From DASYKS01 sp031404815 (GTDB taxonomy: Bacteria; Acidobacteriota; Thermoanaerobaculia; Multivoradales; UBA5704), in assembly GCA_031404815.1 (NCBI GenBank), contig JANNIH010000134.1, forward strand, positions 19,029-83,028: a DNA stretch of 64,000 bases. Direction: 5' to 3'. A program made the position numbers and the translations under genes. Numbering within the stretch: the stretch's first letter is position 1; each line of letters starts with the position of its first letter. Of this stretch, positions 24,792 through 32,844 are shown in pieces. The notes under the pieces are model-generated. The model worked only from the letters and a program-made list of their open reading frames with translations. It searched no databases and was not told where the DNA came from.

Positions 24792-27137
24792 CTAACGGCT
24801 GCCAGCGGCACGGTAGACCACCCTCCCTTCGAGCACGGTCATCAGCACCTCCACCTCGCCGATCTCGGACTCCTCGATCTCGAAGAGATGGTCGCTCAAC
24901 ACGACATAGTCGGCGGCCTTGCCGACTTCGAGCGAACCGGTCTCTTCATCGAGCCGGAGCGCGTAGGCGGACGCCAGGGTGATCAAGTTCAGAGCCGTCT
25001 CCAGATCGGGCAGAGCGTTGGTTTTGCGGGTCAAGGCGCGCTCGATCGTGCCGAGCGGGGAGAGCGGATCGGCATCCCAATCGCTGCTCAAGGAAACGGC
25101 CGCTCCGGCGGCGAGCAGCTTCGCGGTGGGAAGCAAGCCGTTGGCCCGGTCGCCGATCGAACCGGCGAGGTGGTCGTGGTATCCGACGTCGGTGGACTCC
25201 GGCCCGGCCTGAAAATCGGCGGTGACGCCGAGAGTGGCGAAGCGGAAAATGTCGTCCGGATGAACGAGATAGGTGTGTGTCGTCCGGTGCCGCCGTTCGG
25301 CCACATCCCTGAACCCGGCTTTGCCGATCGACTCGACCGCATCGAGCGCGGCACGGGTGGCCGCATCTCCTATGACATGAAAGTGCAACTGATAGCCGAG
25401 CTTGTAAAGATCCCGCGCGTACCGGTTGAGGCGGGCCTGCTCGAAGTAAAAAAAGCCTTTGGGATACTTGACGTCGACCGGTCGATCGTAAGGTTCGAGC
25501 AGCGCCGCCGTGCCGAGATCGAGGATGCCGTCGACATAGATCTTGGCGGTGTTGAAACGCAGGAGCCGCTCGGAATCGTTGCTGAACCGGCGCTTGAACT
25601 CGGCGATCTGCGCGTCCGGGGCCAAATCGGGGTAGAGATAGAGCGCGTTGACCGCCCGCACCGTCAGCTCGCCCGCAACTTCCGCCCGCCGCCAGGCTTC
25701 CGGATGGCGCTGCCGCCAGAAGCCGCCGGCATCGCTCACGGTGGTGAGGCCGTTTGCGGCCAGCTCCTCAAGCGCCAGAGCGAGACCCTCGTCGATCACC
25801 TCGTCACCGGGCCGGGCCACATCGCGCACGCGGTGCTGGGCGTTTTCGAGCAGGAGACCGGTCGGGCGGCCGGTTCGCGGATCGCGGTGAAAGACCCCAC
25901 CGGGCGGATCGGGATCGTTCGGCCGAATACCGGCCGCCGTCAAGCCGCGGCTGTTGGTCCAGAGGGCATGGCCGAGATCGTCGAGCACCATCGCCGGACG
26001 ATCGGGAACAGCGCGATCGAGCGCGATGATCGGCAGCTCCCCAGCTCTGCGCAGACCGAAGAGCGAAGCCCCGGCGGCCCGAACCCACCTCTCTCCCTTT
26101 TGCTCCGTGGCGCATTTGGCCATAAGCCGTTCGTAGATGGGCAGGCTCTTGCCGGGTGGCAGCTCACAGAGGCCTTGGTTGATTCCCGCCTCTGGGACGT
26201 GGACATGGCCATCGACGAAACCAGGCACCACCATCTTGCCTTCGAGGTCGATCTGGTGAGCGTTCGGCCCGGCGACGGCGCGTACCCTGGCCAGCTCTCC
26301 GATCGCGACGATCTCGCCGTCGGCGTCGTAGGCCATCGCCTGCGCCCACGGCTGGCGTGGATTCGCGGTGTAGAAGGCTCCGTTGATGAGGAGGGTGACC
26401 GTCCCTTCGGGACTCCTGACCGCTGAGCGAGGCGCCCTTGGCGCAGCGCTCTCGATCGAGGGAGTTTCCACCTGCCGCCCCTCGGAGCCCTCGGGTCGCG
26501 CGGAACAGGCGGCGAACACGACCAACGTCGCGGAAAGCGCGAGCCGCAGCAGCGCCGAGCTCGCCGCTTTGAGGTGCTCACGCGCTTGGCGGGCCGAGAG
26601 CTGGCCCGAGAGCCAGCGCCCGCTGATCCCTTCGACCATGGCGCTGAGCTGGATTGCGAGCGCCTCTTCGTCGTGTGTCGCAGGGAGCTCCCCCTGCGCC
26701 TTCGCCCGGCCGATCGAAGCGGCGATGTCACGGCTCCAGCGCTCTGTTTGAGCGGCGAAGGTAGGGCGCAGCCGGGGGTCGAAGATCGCGGCGTTGCGCA
26801 GCTCGGCCCAGGCGGTCGAGTTCTTGTTCACCAACGGCACATCTTGGATCTCGTCGAGCAGGCTCGCGATCAGACCGTCGACCTCCGAACCACCCGGGGT
26901 CCGAGCGGTGTAGGCCTCGGCACGGTCGCCGATGTGTTCGAGCGCCAGCCGCAAGAACGTCGCGCGGTCGCCGAAGTGGTGATAGATGAGCGCCGTCGAC
27001 ACACCGGCGCGTTGCGCCACATCCTCGACGCGGAGGCCACGTACCCCTTGGGTCGCGATCTGCTCGATTGCGGCGTCGAGCAGGTCGGCCTTGCGATCCG
27101 TCGCTTTGGTCTCGGGAGTGACGTTCCTCCGCACCAT
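24792..27137 (-). CDS. TetR regulator fused to a lipobox and YtcJ-like amidohydrolase
   Basis: A single 781-codon frame. Residues 1-200 are a TetR/BetI-type regulator, with the helix-turn-helix RVEDVAQRAGVSTALIYHHF at about 37-56 and a BetI-like ligand domain. Residues about 196-211 (LLRLALSATLVVFAAC) are a hydrophobic segment ending in a lipobox with Cys211. Residues about 245-781 are an Amidohydro_3 domain (GFVDGHVHVPEAG metal site, FHVIGDAATRAALDA, LSSDWDADPLSPLGTI). No stop separates the parts. Either this is a true fusion, or the enzyme is translated from an internal CTG/TTG as a separate lipoprotein. The upstream agmatine deiminase gene abuts it directly. A DNA-binding domain N-terminal to an export signal is contradictory for one polypeptide. 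Confidence 0.82.
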   Translation of the reverse strand: MVRRNVTPETKATDRKADLLDAAIEQIATQGVRGLRVEDVAQRAGVSTALIYHHFGDRATFLRLALEHIGDRAEAYTARTPGGSEVDGLIASLLDEIQDVPLVNKNSTAWAELRNAAIFDPRLRPTFAAQTERWSRDIAASIGRAKAQGELPATHDEEALAIQLSAMVEGISGRWLSGQLSARQAREHLKAASSALLRLALSATLVVFAACSARPEGSEGRQVETPSIESAAPRAPRSAVRSPEGTVTLLINGAFYTANPRQPWAQAMAYDADGEIVAIGELARVRAVAGPNAHQIDLEGKMVVPGFVDGHVHVPEAGINQGLCELPPGKSLPIYERLMAKCATEQKGERWVRAAGASLFGLRRAGELPIIALDRAVPDRPAMVLDDLGHALWTNSRGLTAAGIRPNDPDPPGGVFHRDPRTGRPTGLLLENAQHRVRDVARPGDEVIDEGLALALEELAANGLTTVSDAGGFWRQRHPEAWRRAEVAGELTVRAVNALYLYPDLAPDAQIAEFKRRFSNDSERLLRFNTAKIYVDGILDLGTAALLEPYDRPVDVKYPKGFFYFEQARLNRYARDLYKLGYQLHFHVIGDAATRAALDAVESIGKAGFRDVAERRHRTTHTYLVHPDDIFRFATLGVTADFQAGPESTDVGYHDHLAGSIGDRANGLLPTAKLLAAGAAVSLSSDWDADPLSPLGTIERALTRKTNALPDLETALNLITLASAYALRLDEETGSLEVGKAADYVVLSDHLFEIEESEIGEVEVLMTVLEGRVVYRAAGSR

Positions 27138-28313
27138 CTAGCGCGGCTCCTGCATCGTGATGCAGTGAATACCGCCGCCCCCTTCGTGCAGGCGGTCGAC
27201 ATCGAGCTGTTCGACGGTCCTGCCGGGGAAAGCCGATTCCAGCGCCCGACGACAGGCTTCGTCTCGCTCGGCATCGCCGAACTGGGCCGTGATCACGGCG
27301 CCGTTCACCAGGTGAAAGTTGACGTAGGAGTCGAGAAAGTCCGCGGAGCTGGAACGGACGCTCCTGGGCCCTTGGATCTCGATCACCTGGAGGCGCCGGC
27401 CCTTGGCGTCGGTCGCTTGGCGCAGGATGTCGCGCACCTGGCGGGCGTTGGCCGCCCAGGCGTCGTTCTTATCCGGCGGTGAAAGTTGCACCAGCGCAAC
27501 ACCCGGCCGGACGAAGCGGGCAGTGCCGTCAATGTGAGCGTCGGTGATGTCGAGACCGACGATCCCGGGTGCCCAGATCATCTTGGTCGCACCATACGCG
27601 GCGAGGACTGCGGCTTCGACCTGACGGCGGGTCTTCCCCGGATTGCGGTTCGGGTTGACCAGGCTGCTCTCGGTGGCAAAGAGCGTGCCCTCGCCGTCCG
27701 CTTCGATGGCACCACCTTCGCCCACGAATTGGGCGCGCCGGAACGGTAGCTCGGCATCCCCGGCCACTCTTTCTGCGACCAGCCGGTCCTTCTGATGGGT
27801 TTGCTTTCGTCCCCAGGCGTTGAAGCGCAGGCCGATCGCCTCCCGGTTGCCGGCGCTGTTGCGGCGCACGATCGGCCCGCTATCACGCATCCAACAGTCG
27901 TCGACCGGGATGTGATCGACCACCTCGACCTCGGAGCCGCACGCGCGTCGGGCCACCGCCGCCTCGCGGGCGTCAGTGGCGCACATCACCACCGGCTCGT
28001 AGCGGGCGATGGTTGCGGCGATCACCGCGACATCGCGCTGAACCCCCGGCAAGAGCCGGCCCCAGATGGCTCGACTGGAGGGCCAGGCCATCCAGGTGCG
28101 CACATGCTCGTCACCGTCGTGCGGCACGGACCAGCTCCCGGCCGCCGCCGTCGCGGCAGCGACGGATCGGCAACCCGGAAGGAGACTCACCGCGGCGGCG
28201 CCAACCGCCAAGAACAGCCGACGCCGGTCCAGACCGGCATCAGAGGCCCCCCACTCGTCGTGGTAGGAGTCGGAGGCAGGGTTGCGGTCGTCTTGGGTCG
28301 GAAGGGTCGGCAT
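27138..28313 (-). CDS. Agmatine deiminase family protein with Tat/lipoprotein-type leader
   Basis: A 391-aa guanidino-group hydrolase of the agmatine deiminase/bacterial PAD family. DDCWMRDSGPIVRR, EGGAIEADGEGT, DITDAHIDGTARF and the C-terminal GGGGIHCITMQEP, with the nucleophilic Cys, are all present. Agmatine deiminase converts agmatine to N-carbamoylputrescine and ammonia. The N-terminus has DRRRLFLAVGAAAVSLLPGC, a twin-arginine-like leader ending in a lipobox, so export is likely; that is unusual for this enzyme. The ATG at 28311-28313 follows AGGAG. The regulator-amidohydrolase gene begins immediately after its stop. Confidence 0.88.
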   Translation of the reverse strand: MPTLPTQDDRNPASDSYHDEWGASDAGLDRRRLFLAVGAAAVSLLPGCRSVAAATAAAGSWSVPHDGDEHVRTWMAWPSSRAIWGRLLPGVQRDVAVIAATIARYEPVVMCATDAREAAVARRACGSEVEVVDHIPVDDCWMRDSGPIVRRNSAGNREAIGLRFNAWGRKQTHQKDRLVAERVAGDAELPFRRAQFVGEGGAIEADGEGTLFATESSLVNPNRNPGKTRRQVEAAVLAAYGATKMIWAPGIVGLDITDAHIDGTARFVRPGVALVQLSPPDKNDAWAANARQVRDILRQATDAKGRRLQVIEIQGPRSVRSSSADFLDSYVNFHLVNGAVITAQFGDAERDEACRRALESAFPGRTVEQLDVDRLHEGGGGIHCITMQEPR

Positions 28314-28321
28314 CGTCACTC

Positions 28322-28341
28322 CTGACTGAAATTTCAGTCAG
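28322..28341. promoter_or_regulatory. Perfect 20-bp palindrome, probable TetR operator
   Basis: CTGACTGAAATTTCAGTCAG is a perfect inverted repeat 9 nt upstream of the agmatine deiminase start. A minus-strand TACGCT (28340-28345), a possible -10 box, overlaps its upstream edge. Size, symmetry and location fit a TetR-family operator; the TetR domain encoded in the same transcript is the natural candidate to bind it. Confidence 0.75.
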
Positions 28342-28429
28342 CGTACAGCTTGGCGGCCGGTTTGGCAAACGGGCGGGGCTGCCGGGGCGAGGCGGTGCCG
28401 CCCGGACAAATGCCCGCGAGCACCCGGAG

Positions 28430-28477
28430 CTAGTCGAGGGCGGAGTGTTCGACGGTGGATTCGGTGAGGTGGGTCAT
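28430..28477 (-). pseudogene. hsdR: Remnant of hsdR, the type I restriction subunit R (first 15 codons)
   Basis: MTHLTESTVEHSALD followed by TAG. HLTESTVE is the conserved start of type I restriction endonuclease R subunits. Nothing of the motor or nuclease domains follows: the next 100 bp lead into the promoter of the agmatine deiminase gene. It sits directly downstream of the DUF4276 gene, where hsdR would lie in an intact operon. Confidence 0.65.
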
Positions 28478-28511
28478 GGGTGCTTCTCTTGGACTCCAGG
28501 GGGCACATGCA

Positions 28512-29129
28512 TCATGCGACCGCCTCCGCGATGGCGTCGCAGAACCTGGTGAAACTTCGCGACCGGGTGCGCGCGGGGTCCATTCGAGCACCGATCGTCC
28601 GGGCCACCTCCAGCTTCGGCAAGCCTGACTTGAAATAGCCATGCCGTTTTAGGACGCGCTCGAATGCCTCCCAGGTACCACCACTGATGGCGTCGGAGTC
28701 ACGGTAGGGCGTTTGATTCGGAACGGTGGAAGATACTCTCGGGTACGCGCTGCATACAGCCGGCCAATCGCCGAAATACCATGCCTCCAGCTCCTCGATC
28801 GCGATTCGGCTGACCAGTTGCCACCGTTGCCTGCCGGCTCGCGATCGGGTCACCAGCCCCGCGGAGTCGGCCATTTCTTCGAGCCGTCCCTTCAACTTCT
28901 TGCAGTCCTCCTCGTCGCCGTCGACCACCACGACGATGCGCCAGTCCGCAGGAAGCCACTGCGCATAGCCGCGCAGGCGCGCCTGTAGCTTCGCCAGGAG
29001 GTCGCCCTTGCCCTGAAACGGATGCACCTCGAAGCTGCGGTCATTGGGTAACAGGCGCGGCAGCAGAGCGCGCAAGAAGGCTTCCATCGACGGCTCCTCC
29101 ACCAGCAATTCCAGGTGCGTCGCCGTCAT
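28512..29129 (-). CDS. DUF4276 (TOPRIM-like) protein paired with an AAA ATPase
   Basis: A 205-aa protein. LELLVEEPSMEAFLRALLPR gives the conserved Glu, and WRIVVVVDGDEEDC gives the acidic DxD motif of a TOPRIM-like centre. ELEAWYFGDWPAVCSAYP and the SGLPKLEVARTIGARMDP tail are typical of DUF4276. The ATG overlaps the ATPase stop (ATGA), so the two proteins are made together. Family members pair with such ATPases, often inside restriction-modification operons, and are suspected antiphage effectors. The long in-frame extension upstream of this ATG is an artefact of overlap with the ATPase gene. Confidence 0.85.
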   Translation of the reverse strand: MTATHLELLVEEPSMEAFLRALLPRLLPNDRSFEVHPFQGKGDLLAKLQARLRGYAQWLPADWRIVVVVDGDEEDCKKLKGRLEEMADSAGLVTRSRAGRQRWQLVSRIAIEELEAWYFGDWPAVCSAYPRVSSTVPNQTPYRDSDAISGGTWEAFERVLKRHGYFKSGLPKLEVARTIGARMDPARTRSRSFTRFCDAIAEAVA

Positions 29130-30367
29130 AACTTGCGTGCCCCACGCGCGCGGGTGGGCGACCCTTGGTTGACCAGTGGATCGCCCACACCAAGCTGACC
29201 TTCCATCCAGAGATGGCCGAGCAGCGCGCCCTGTTCGACAAACTGCGGCACTCCGGTCAGGTCCGACGCGCGGCGCGTCTGGGTATAGCCCTGCTCGTCG
29301 CGCCAGAGCACCCGCACCTCTTCCGGGCGCAGCGCGTTGAGAAAGAACGGCGAATGCGTGGTCACGAGCAGCTGCGTCCGCTCGGTTGCGACTCGGCATT
29401 CCTCGGCGAGCTCAGGCAGCAGGCGCGGGTGCAGGAAATTCTCCGGCTCCTCAATGCCGACGAAGGGCGGCGGCGTCGGGTCGTAGAGCAGAACCAGGTA
29501 GGCCAACATCCTCAAAGTGCCGTCGGAGGCGAAGCGTGCCAGCACCGGTTGGCTGAACGGCGCGTCCTTGATCTGCAGCAGCAGACGGCCGTCGGGCATC
29601 GTCTCGGCGAAGACGCGTTCGATTCGTGGCACTCGCTTGCGCAGTACGCCGAAGATCCGCTCCAGTTGACCCTCGTGCCGCTCGGCCAAGTTCTGGATTA
29701 CGTTGGCGAGGTTGTCACCCGTCTTGGTCAATCGCTCTTGCGGGCCGGCTTCGGGCTGACCACGCGCACTGTCGGCGGAGAGATAGGACACGTACCAACC
29801 GGTGATGAATTCCCGCAAAGCGGCAACCCTAGGATGGTCGGAGAATTGGCCCAGCGCGTTGACCGCCAGCAGGTCGGAGGAGGTGAGGGGCACCTCGACG
29901 CGCCGGTCCTGCGCGTCGGGCAACTCGCCGCTGACCGCGCGGCCCTGACCCTCGCGATAGTCGAGAAATCGAAAGGGTCGCCCGTAGCTGCCGCGCTTCC
30001 AGCGCAACCATTCCTCGACCACCACGGGCCTGCCGTCGCGCTCGTCGACGGCTAGGTGATAGGTGATCAGCGGATATCCCGGCTCGCGGTATTTGATCTC
30101 AATCGATACCGGCCCGTCGCCGCCGCGCGTCTTGAGCTCTTTGGCCCGCCCGCGTTTGTCCCAGGCCCGGCGGAGCCCCAGTTCAAAACACTCGGCCAAG
30201 AAAGCGAACACGTCGAACACGGTGGACTTGCCGCTGCCGTTGGGACCGAGCAGCACCGTCAGGGGCGTCAGATCCTTGAGCTCGACCTCACGCAGCGCGC
30301 GGAAGTTCTGCACCTTCAGGGACTCGATGCGCGCCACGGCGGCGGGGCGCCCGACGATTGGTTTCAT
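29126..30367 (-). CDS. AAA family ATPase (AAA_21/RecF-like) paired with DUF4276
   Basis: A 413-aa P-loop ATPase. ARIESLKVQNFRALREVELK leads to Walker A GPNGSGKSTVFDVFAFLAE near residue 42. ARFASDGTLRMLAYL is the signature region, FVGIEEPENFLHPRLL is Walker B, and LVTTHSPFFLNAL carries the switch His. The central region is mostly helical and shorter than in SMC proteins. Its start codon overlaps the TGA of an hsdS tail (ATGA), showing that it was once translated after the specificity subunit. The pair therefore occupied the middle of a type I restriction operon. Probable role: sensing or loading for the DUF4276 effector. Confidence 0.88.
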   Translation of the reverse strand: MKPIVGRPAAVARIESLKVQNFRALREVELKDLTPLTVLLGPNGSGKSTVFDVFAFLAECFELGLRRAWDKRGRAKELKTRGGDGPVSIEIKYREPGYPLITYHLAVDERDGRPVVVEEWLRWKRGSYGRPFRFLDYREGQGRAVSGELPDAQDRRVEVPLTSSDLLAVNALGQFSDHPRVAALREFITGWYVSYLSADSARGQPEAGPQERLTKTGDNLANVIQNLAERHEGQLERIFGVLRKRVPRIERVFAETMPDGRLLLQIKDAPFSQPVLARFASDGTLRMLAYLVLLYDPTPPPFVGIEEPENFLHPRLLPELAEECRVATERTQLLVTTHSPFFLNALRPEEVRVLWRDEQGYTQTRRASDLTGVPQFVEQGALLGHLWMEGQLGVGDPLVNQGSPTRARGARKL

Positions 30368-30462
30368 GCGACATCCTCGATTCGTAGGTAGGCATCCTTC
30401 AACCGAAGCTCGCCGGAGATGAGCTTGGGGATAAGCGTATCGCGGAGGGCCTCTCGTTTCTT
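30364..30462 (-). pseudogene. hsdS: Remnant of hsdS, the type I specificity subunit (last 32 codons)
   Basis: The frame ending at the TGA of 30364-30366 reads KKREALRDTLIPKLISGELR and then LKDAYLRIEDVA. LRDTLIPKLISGEL is the strongly conserved C-terminal tail of HsdS proteins. The frame loses homology upstream of about 30462, where a TAGAAT box and a GC-rich hairpin follow, so the target-recognition domains are deleted. The stop overlaps the ATPase start. Confidence 0.75.
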
Positions 30463-30463
30463 G

Positions 30464-30469
30464 ATTCTA
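30464..30469 (-). promoter_or_regulatory. Probable -10 box for the ATPase-DUF4276 operon
   Basis: TAGAAT on the minus strand, about 97 nt before the ATPase ATG. It is embedded in the 15-mer GTCCGGCATAGAATC, which is repeated exactly before the HEPN toxin gene (58004-58018). Confidence 0.35.
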
Positions 30470-30531
30470 TGCCGGACGGGCGACGGCGGAACGGGGTCGC
30501 GCGAGCGCCGGGCCGGGCCTGGCACCCGGCG

Positions 30532-30546
30532 CCCCCCCCCCCCCCC
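30532..30546. repeat. Run of 15 C (plus strand) after a GC-rich hairpin
   Basis: A homopolymer of 15 C lies 7 nt beyond the stop of the trypsin-PEGA gene. Next to it is an 8-bp stem GCGCCGGG (30505-30512) / CCCGGCGC (30525-30532). Such tracts are prone to slippage and to sequencing error. Confidence 0.8.
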
Positions 30547-30552
30547 GCTCCC

Positions 30553-32037
30553 CTACTTGCGCACCAGCCGGGCCGAGAGGGTCAACCCGGGCTGCACCTT
30601 CACCCGCTGGCGCCAGGGCTCGTAGCCACCGAGGTGGATCTCGATCTCGTGCTCGGCGAGCGTCATCTGTAGATTGAGCGGCGTGTTCCCCATGAAGACG
30701 CCGTTCAGGATCACGTCGGCACCGGCCGGCGATGAAGCGATCGGCACCTGGATGAACTGCCCCGCTCGATTGAGGCCGGCGCCGATCTGTTGGAGCGCGC
30801 TCTTCAGTTCCGCTTGCGCCTGGTCGAGCAGCGCGGTGAGCAGCTCACTGGTTCGATCGATCGGCTCGCGCGGAGCCGAGGTCGCCTTCGGGTACTGCTT
30901 GGTCCGCTCGACATCGAAGGTCTTCGAGAAACGGACCGTGCCCGTTTCGACATCGAGCATCTGCAGGCTGATCGCCATGTGCGAAATGTCCTGGAGCGCG
31001 TTGGTGCCGAACCCTTCGAACTTGCGGCGCTCGACCTCGTAGCGCAGGATCGAGCCGGTGATCAGGGCGTCCGCCTTGATCAGGTGTCCCACCCGGGTCG
31101 CTCCGCTTCCGGCTTGGATGACGCCCGGAATGCCATGCTCCTTCTTGACCGACTCCAGCCGGTCGCGCGTCACCAGAACGACCCCGGGCACGGTGTAGAG
31201 GAACGTCGTCGTGATGTCTTGGGCGACAAAACCGAGGTTGGGCAGGTCCCGGCCGCTCCGGTTGTCGAAATCGACCACAGCCACCCGCACATCTTTCTCC
31301 AACGCGGCGTCGGTCTTCTGCTTCGGCGGCGGGCGCAGGTCGACCTCGAGTTTCCAACCCTGGATGATCTTCAAGATCGCCTCGATCCGGAGCGACCGGC
31401 AGTAGGGACGCTCCTCGTCGATCATCATGCCGACCACCCGCCACTCGGCGTCGAAAACGCCCCCTCCCGAATGCCCCTGGGGACACTGGAGCTCGAAGAG
31501 AAAACTATCGGCGGCATCTTTACGGGCGAACCGGACCGGCTCCTTCGGAGTCAGCCAGGCCCCGGCGGTCGAATGGCCGACCGCGCCGAGCGGATCGCCG
31601 GGGTCGAGATCGACCGAGGATCCGAGCTGGTCGAGCGGGATCGCCCTTCGGATCTCGGCCAACGACAGGCCGAGCGAAGAGAGGTCGACGCGGAAGACCG
31701 CGAGGTCTTTCTCGAAATGGAGCCGATCGACTTCGGCCGGCAGGCTGCCGTGCAAGGCGCGGAAATCGACCCTCAACCCCACGACGTTCTTGCCCTGCTG
31801 ATAGACCACGTGCTTGGCGGTGAAGCCGTAGGCGTAGCGCTCATCGAGATGGAAGATCACGCCTGCCCCTTCAGTGCTCGGTGCGGTGACCCGCACGACC
31901 AGCGCCTCGGCTCGATCGCTCTGCTGGTAGAGATCGGCCCGGGAAGTTCCCGCGGCCGACGCTTCCGAGGTGGAGCCCAGAGCCGAGAGGATCGAAAGGA
32001 CGGCGACGATGCGGAACGAGGGTTTGAGACGGATCAT
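30553..32037 (-). CDS. Trypsin-like serine protease with CsgG-like and PEGA domains
   Basis: A 494-aa exported protein with signal peptide IVAVLSILSALGSTSEASAA. Residues about 40-225 are a trypsin-like domain with the triad H76 (TAKHVV), D111 (DLAVFRVD) and S190 (QGHSGGG). Residues about 250-410 resemble the CsgG/FlgT nucleotide-fold-like domain (VRVAVVDFDNRSGRDLP, KADALITGSI). The C-terminal 75 residues are a PEGA domain (SSPAGADVILNGVFMGNTPL). The start overlaps the upstream gene's stop. It ends the 12-kb sigma/CHAT cluster and is probably a periplasmic or surface protease of that system. Confidence 0.85.
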   Translation of the reverse strand: MIRLKPSFRIVAVLSILSALGSTSEASAAGTSRADLYQQSDRAEALVVRVTAPSTEGAGVIFHLDERYAYGFTAKHVVYQQGKNVVGLRVDFRALHGSLPAEVDRLHFEKDLAVFRVDLSSLGLSLAEIRRAIPLDQLGSSVDLDPGDPLGAVGHSTAGAWLTPKEPVRFARKDAADSFLFELQCPQGHSGGGVFDAEWRVVGMMIDEERPYCRSLRIEAILKIIQGWKLEVDLRPPPKQKTDAALEKDVRVAVVDFDNRSGRDLPNLGFVAQDITTTFLYTVPGVVLVTRDRLESVKKEHGIPGVIQAGSGATRVGHLIKADALITGSILRYEVERRKFEGFGTNALQDISHMAISLQMLDVETGTVRFSKTFDVERTKQYPKATSAPREPIDRTSELLTALLDQAQAELKSALQQIGAGLNRAGQFIQVPIASSPAGADVILNGVFMGNTPLNLQMTLAEHEIEIHLGGYEPWRQRVKVQPGLTLSARLVRK

Positions 32038-32840
32038 TTCGTGGCGCTCCTTTGGGGGCTGTAGACAACGAACTCCTCGATCGCCAGGTCGCGAGACCCT
32101 GCGGCGGGGCGCGCCGCAACCTTGACCCGGTAGAAACCGGGCTCGGTCGCTTCGTCGAGCGGGAAATCGATCCGCTGGTTGGATGGGTAGTAGCCGTAAC
32201 CGAGCTCCTGGTCGCGACGCAGGCTCGACGACTCGCGCCCCTGCTCGTCGAGGCGGGAGATCGAAACCCGCAGCTCTTGCAGCCGGTTCGAGGGGACGAT
32301 CGTCGCCTGGATCTCGGTTGTGCCGTCGCCCAGACCGTTGCCGATGATTTTGAGCGGCAGGTAGATCACCCGGCCAAACCCGGAAGAGGCGGGGGGGTCG
32401 ATCCAGGCGACGACTCCTAAGTCGTCCCGCCCGAGGCCGACACCGGCCAATACGTCGGTCGGCCAGCGGTAGAGGCCGCGCGTCGAAGGGAGGATCGTAT
32501 CCATTCGGTAGTAGGTCCTGGGCTTGAAGCTGAACGCGCGCAGGTGAACGTCGCCCGAAAGGTTTGGCGGCGCCTGCCATTCGAGCGTCAGATGAGGGCT
32601 CTTCGCCGGATCAAAGGGCCCGAAGCCGCGGACCAGCGATCGGACCTCCAGCGTCAAGGCCCCCACCTGCTGCGCGTAGATCCCTTCACAGCGATCGCCG
32701 CGCTGGCGATAGGCCATCGGGCTGGTCGAGCGATCAGAAAGCTCGAGGGCGCAGTTCGACTGCGCCTGTAGCGGTGACCATCCGTTGGCGATCAGAACGG
32801 AGAGTAGAAGAGAAGGAAGACCAGGGGTGTTTATCATCAT
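32034..32840 (-). CDS. Secreted protein of the CHAT/CsgG cluster, unknown function (268 aa)
   Basis: Signal peptide LPSLLLSVLIANGWSPLQAQ, then a mature protein with two early Cys (NCALEL, DRCEGIY). It is beta-rich throughout, with LTLEWQAPPNLSGDVHLRAF and GFYRVKVAARPAAGSRDL resembling extracellular Ig-like sandwiches. No catalytic residues are apparent. It lies 4 nt after the CsgG-like gene and overlaps the protease gene that follows, so the three are made from one message and probably act in the envelope together. Confidence 0.78.
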   Translation of the reverse strand: MMINTPGLPSLLLSVLIANGWSPLQAQSNCALELSDRSTSPMAYRQRGDRCEGIYAQQVGALTLEVRSLVRGFGPFDPAKSPHLTLEWQAPPNLSGDVHLRAFSFKPRTYYRMDTILPSTRGLYRWPTDVLAGVGLGRDDLGVVAWIDPPASSGFGRVIYLPLKIIGNGLGDGTTEIQATIVPSNRLQELRVSISRLDEQGRESSSLRRDQELGYGYYPSNQRIDFPLDEATEPGFYRVKVAARPAAGSRDLAIEEFVVYSPQRSATK

Positions 32841-32844
32841 CGCC

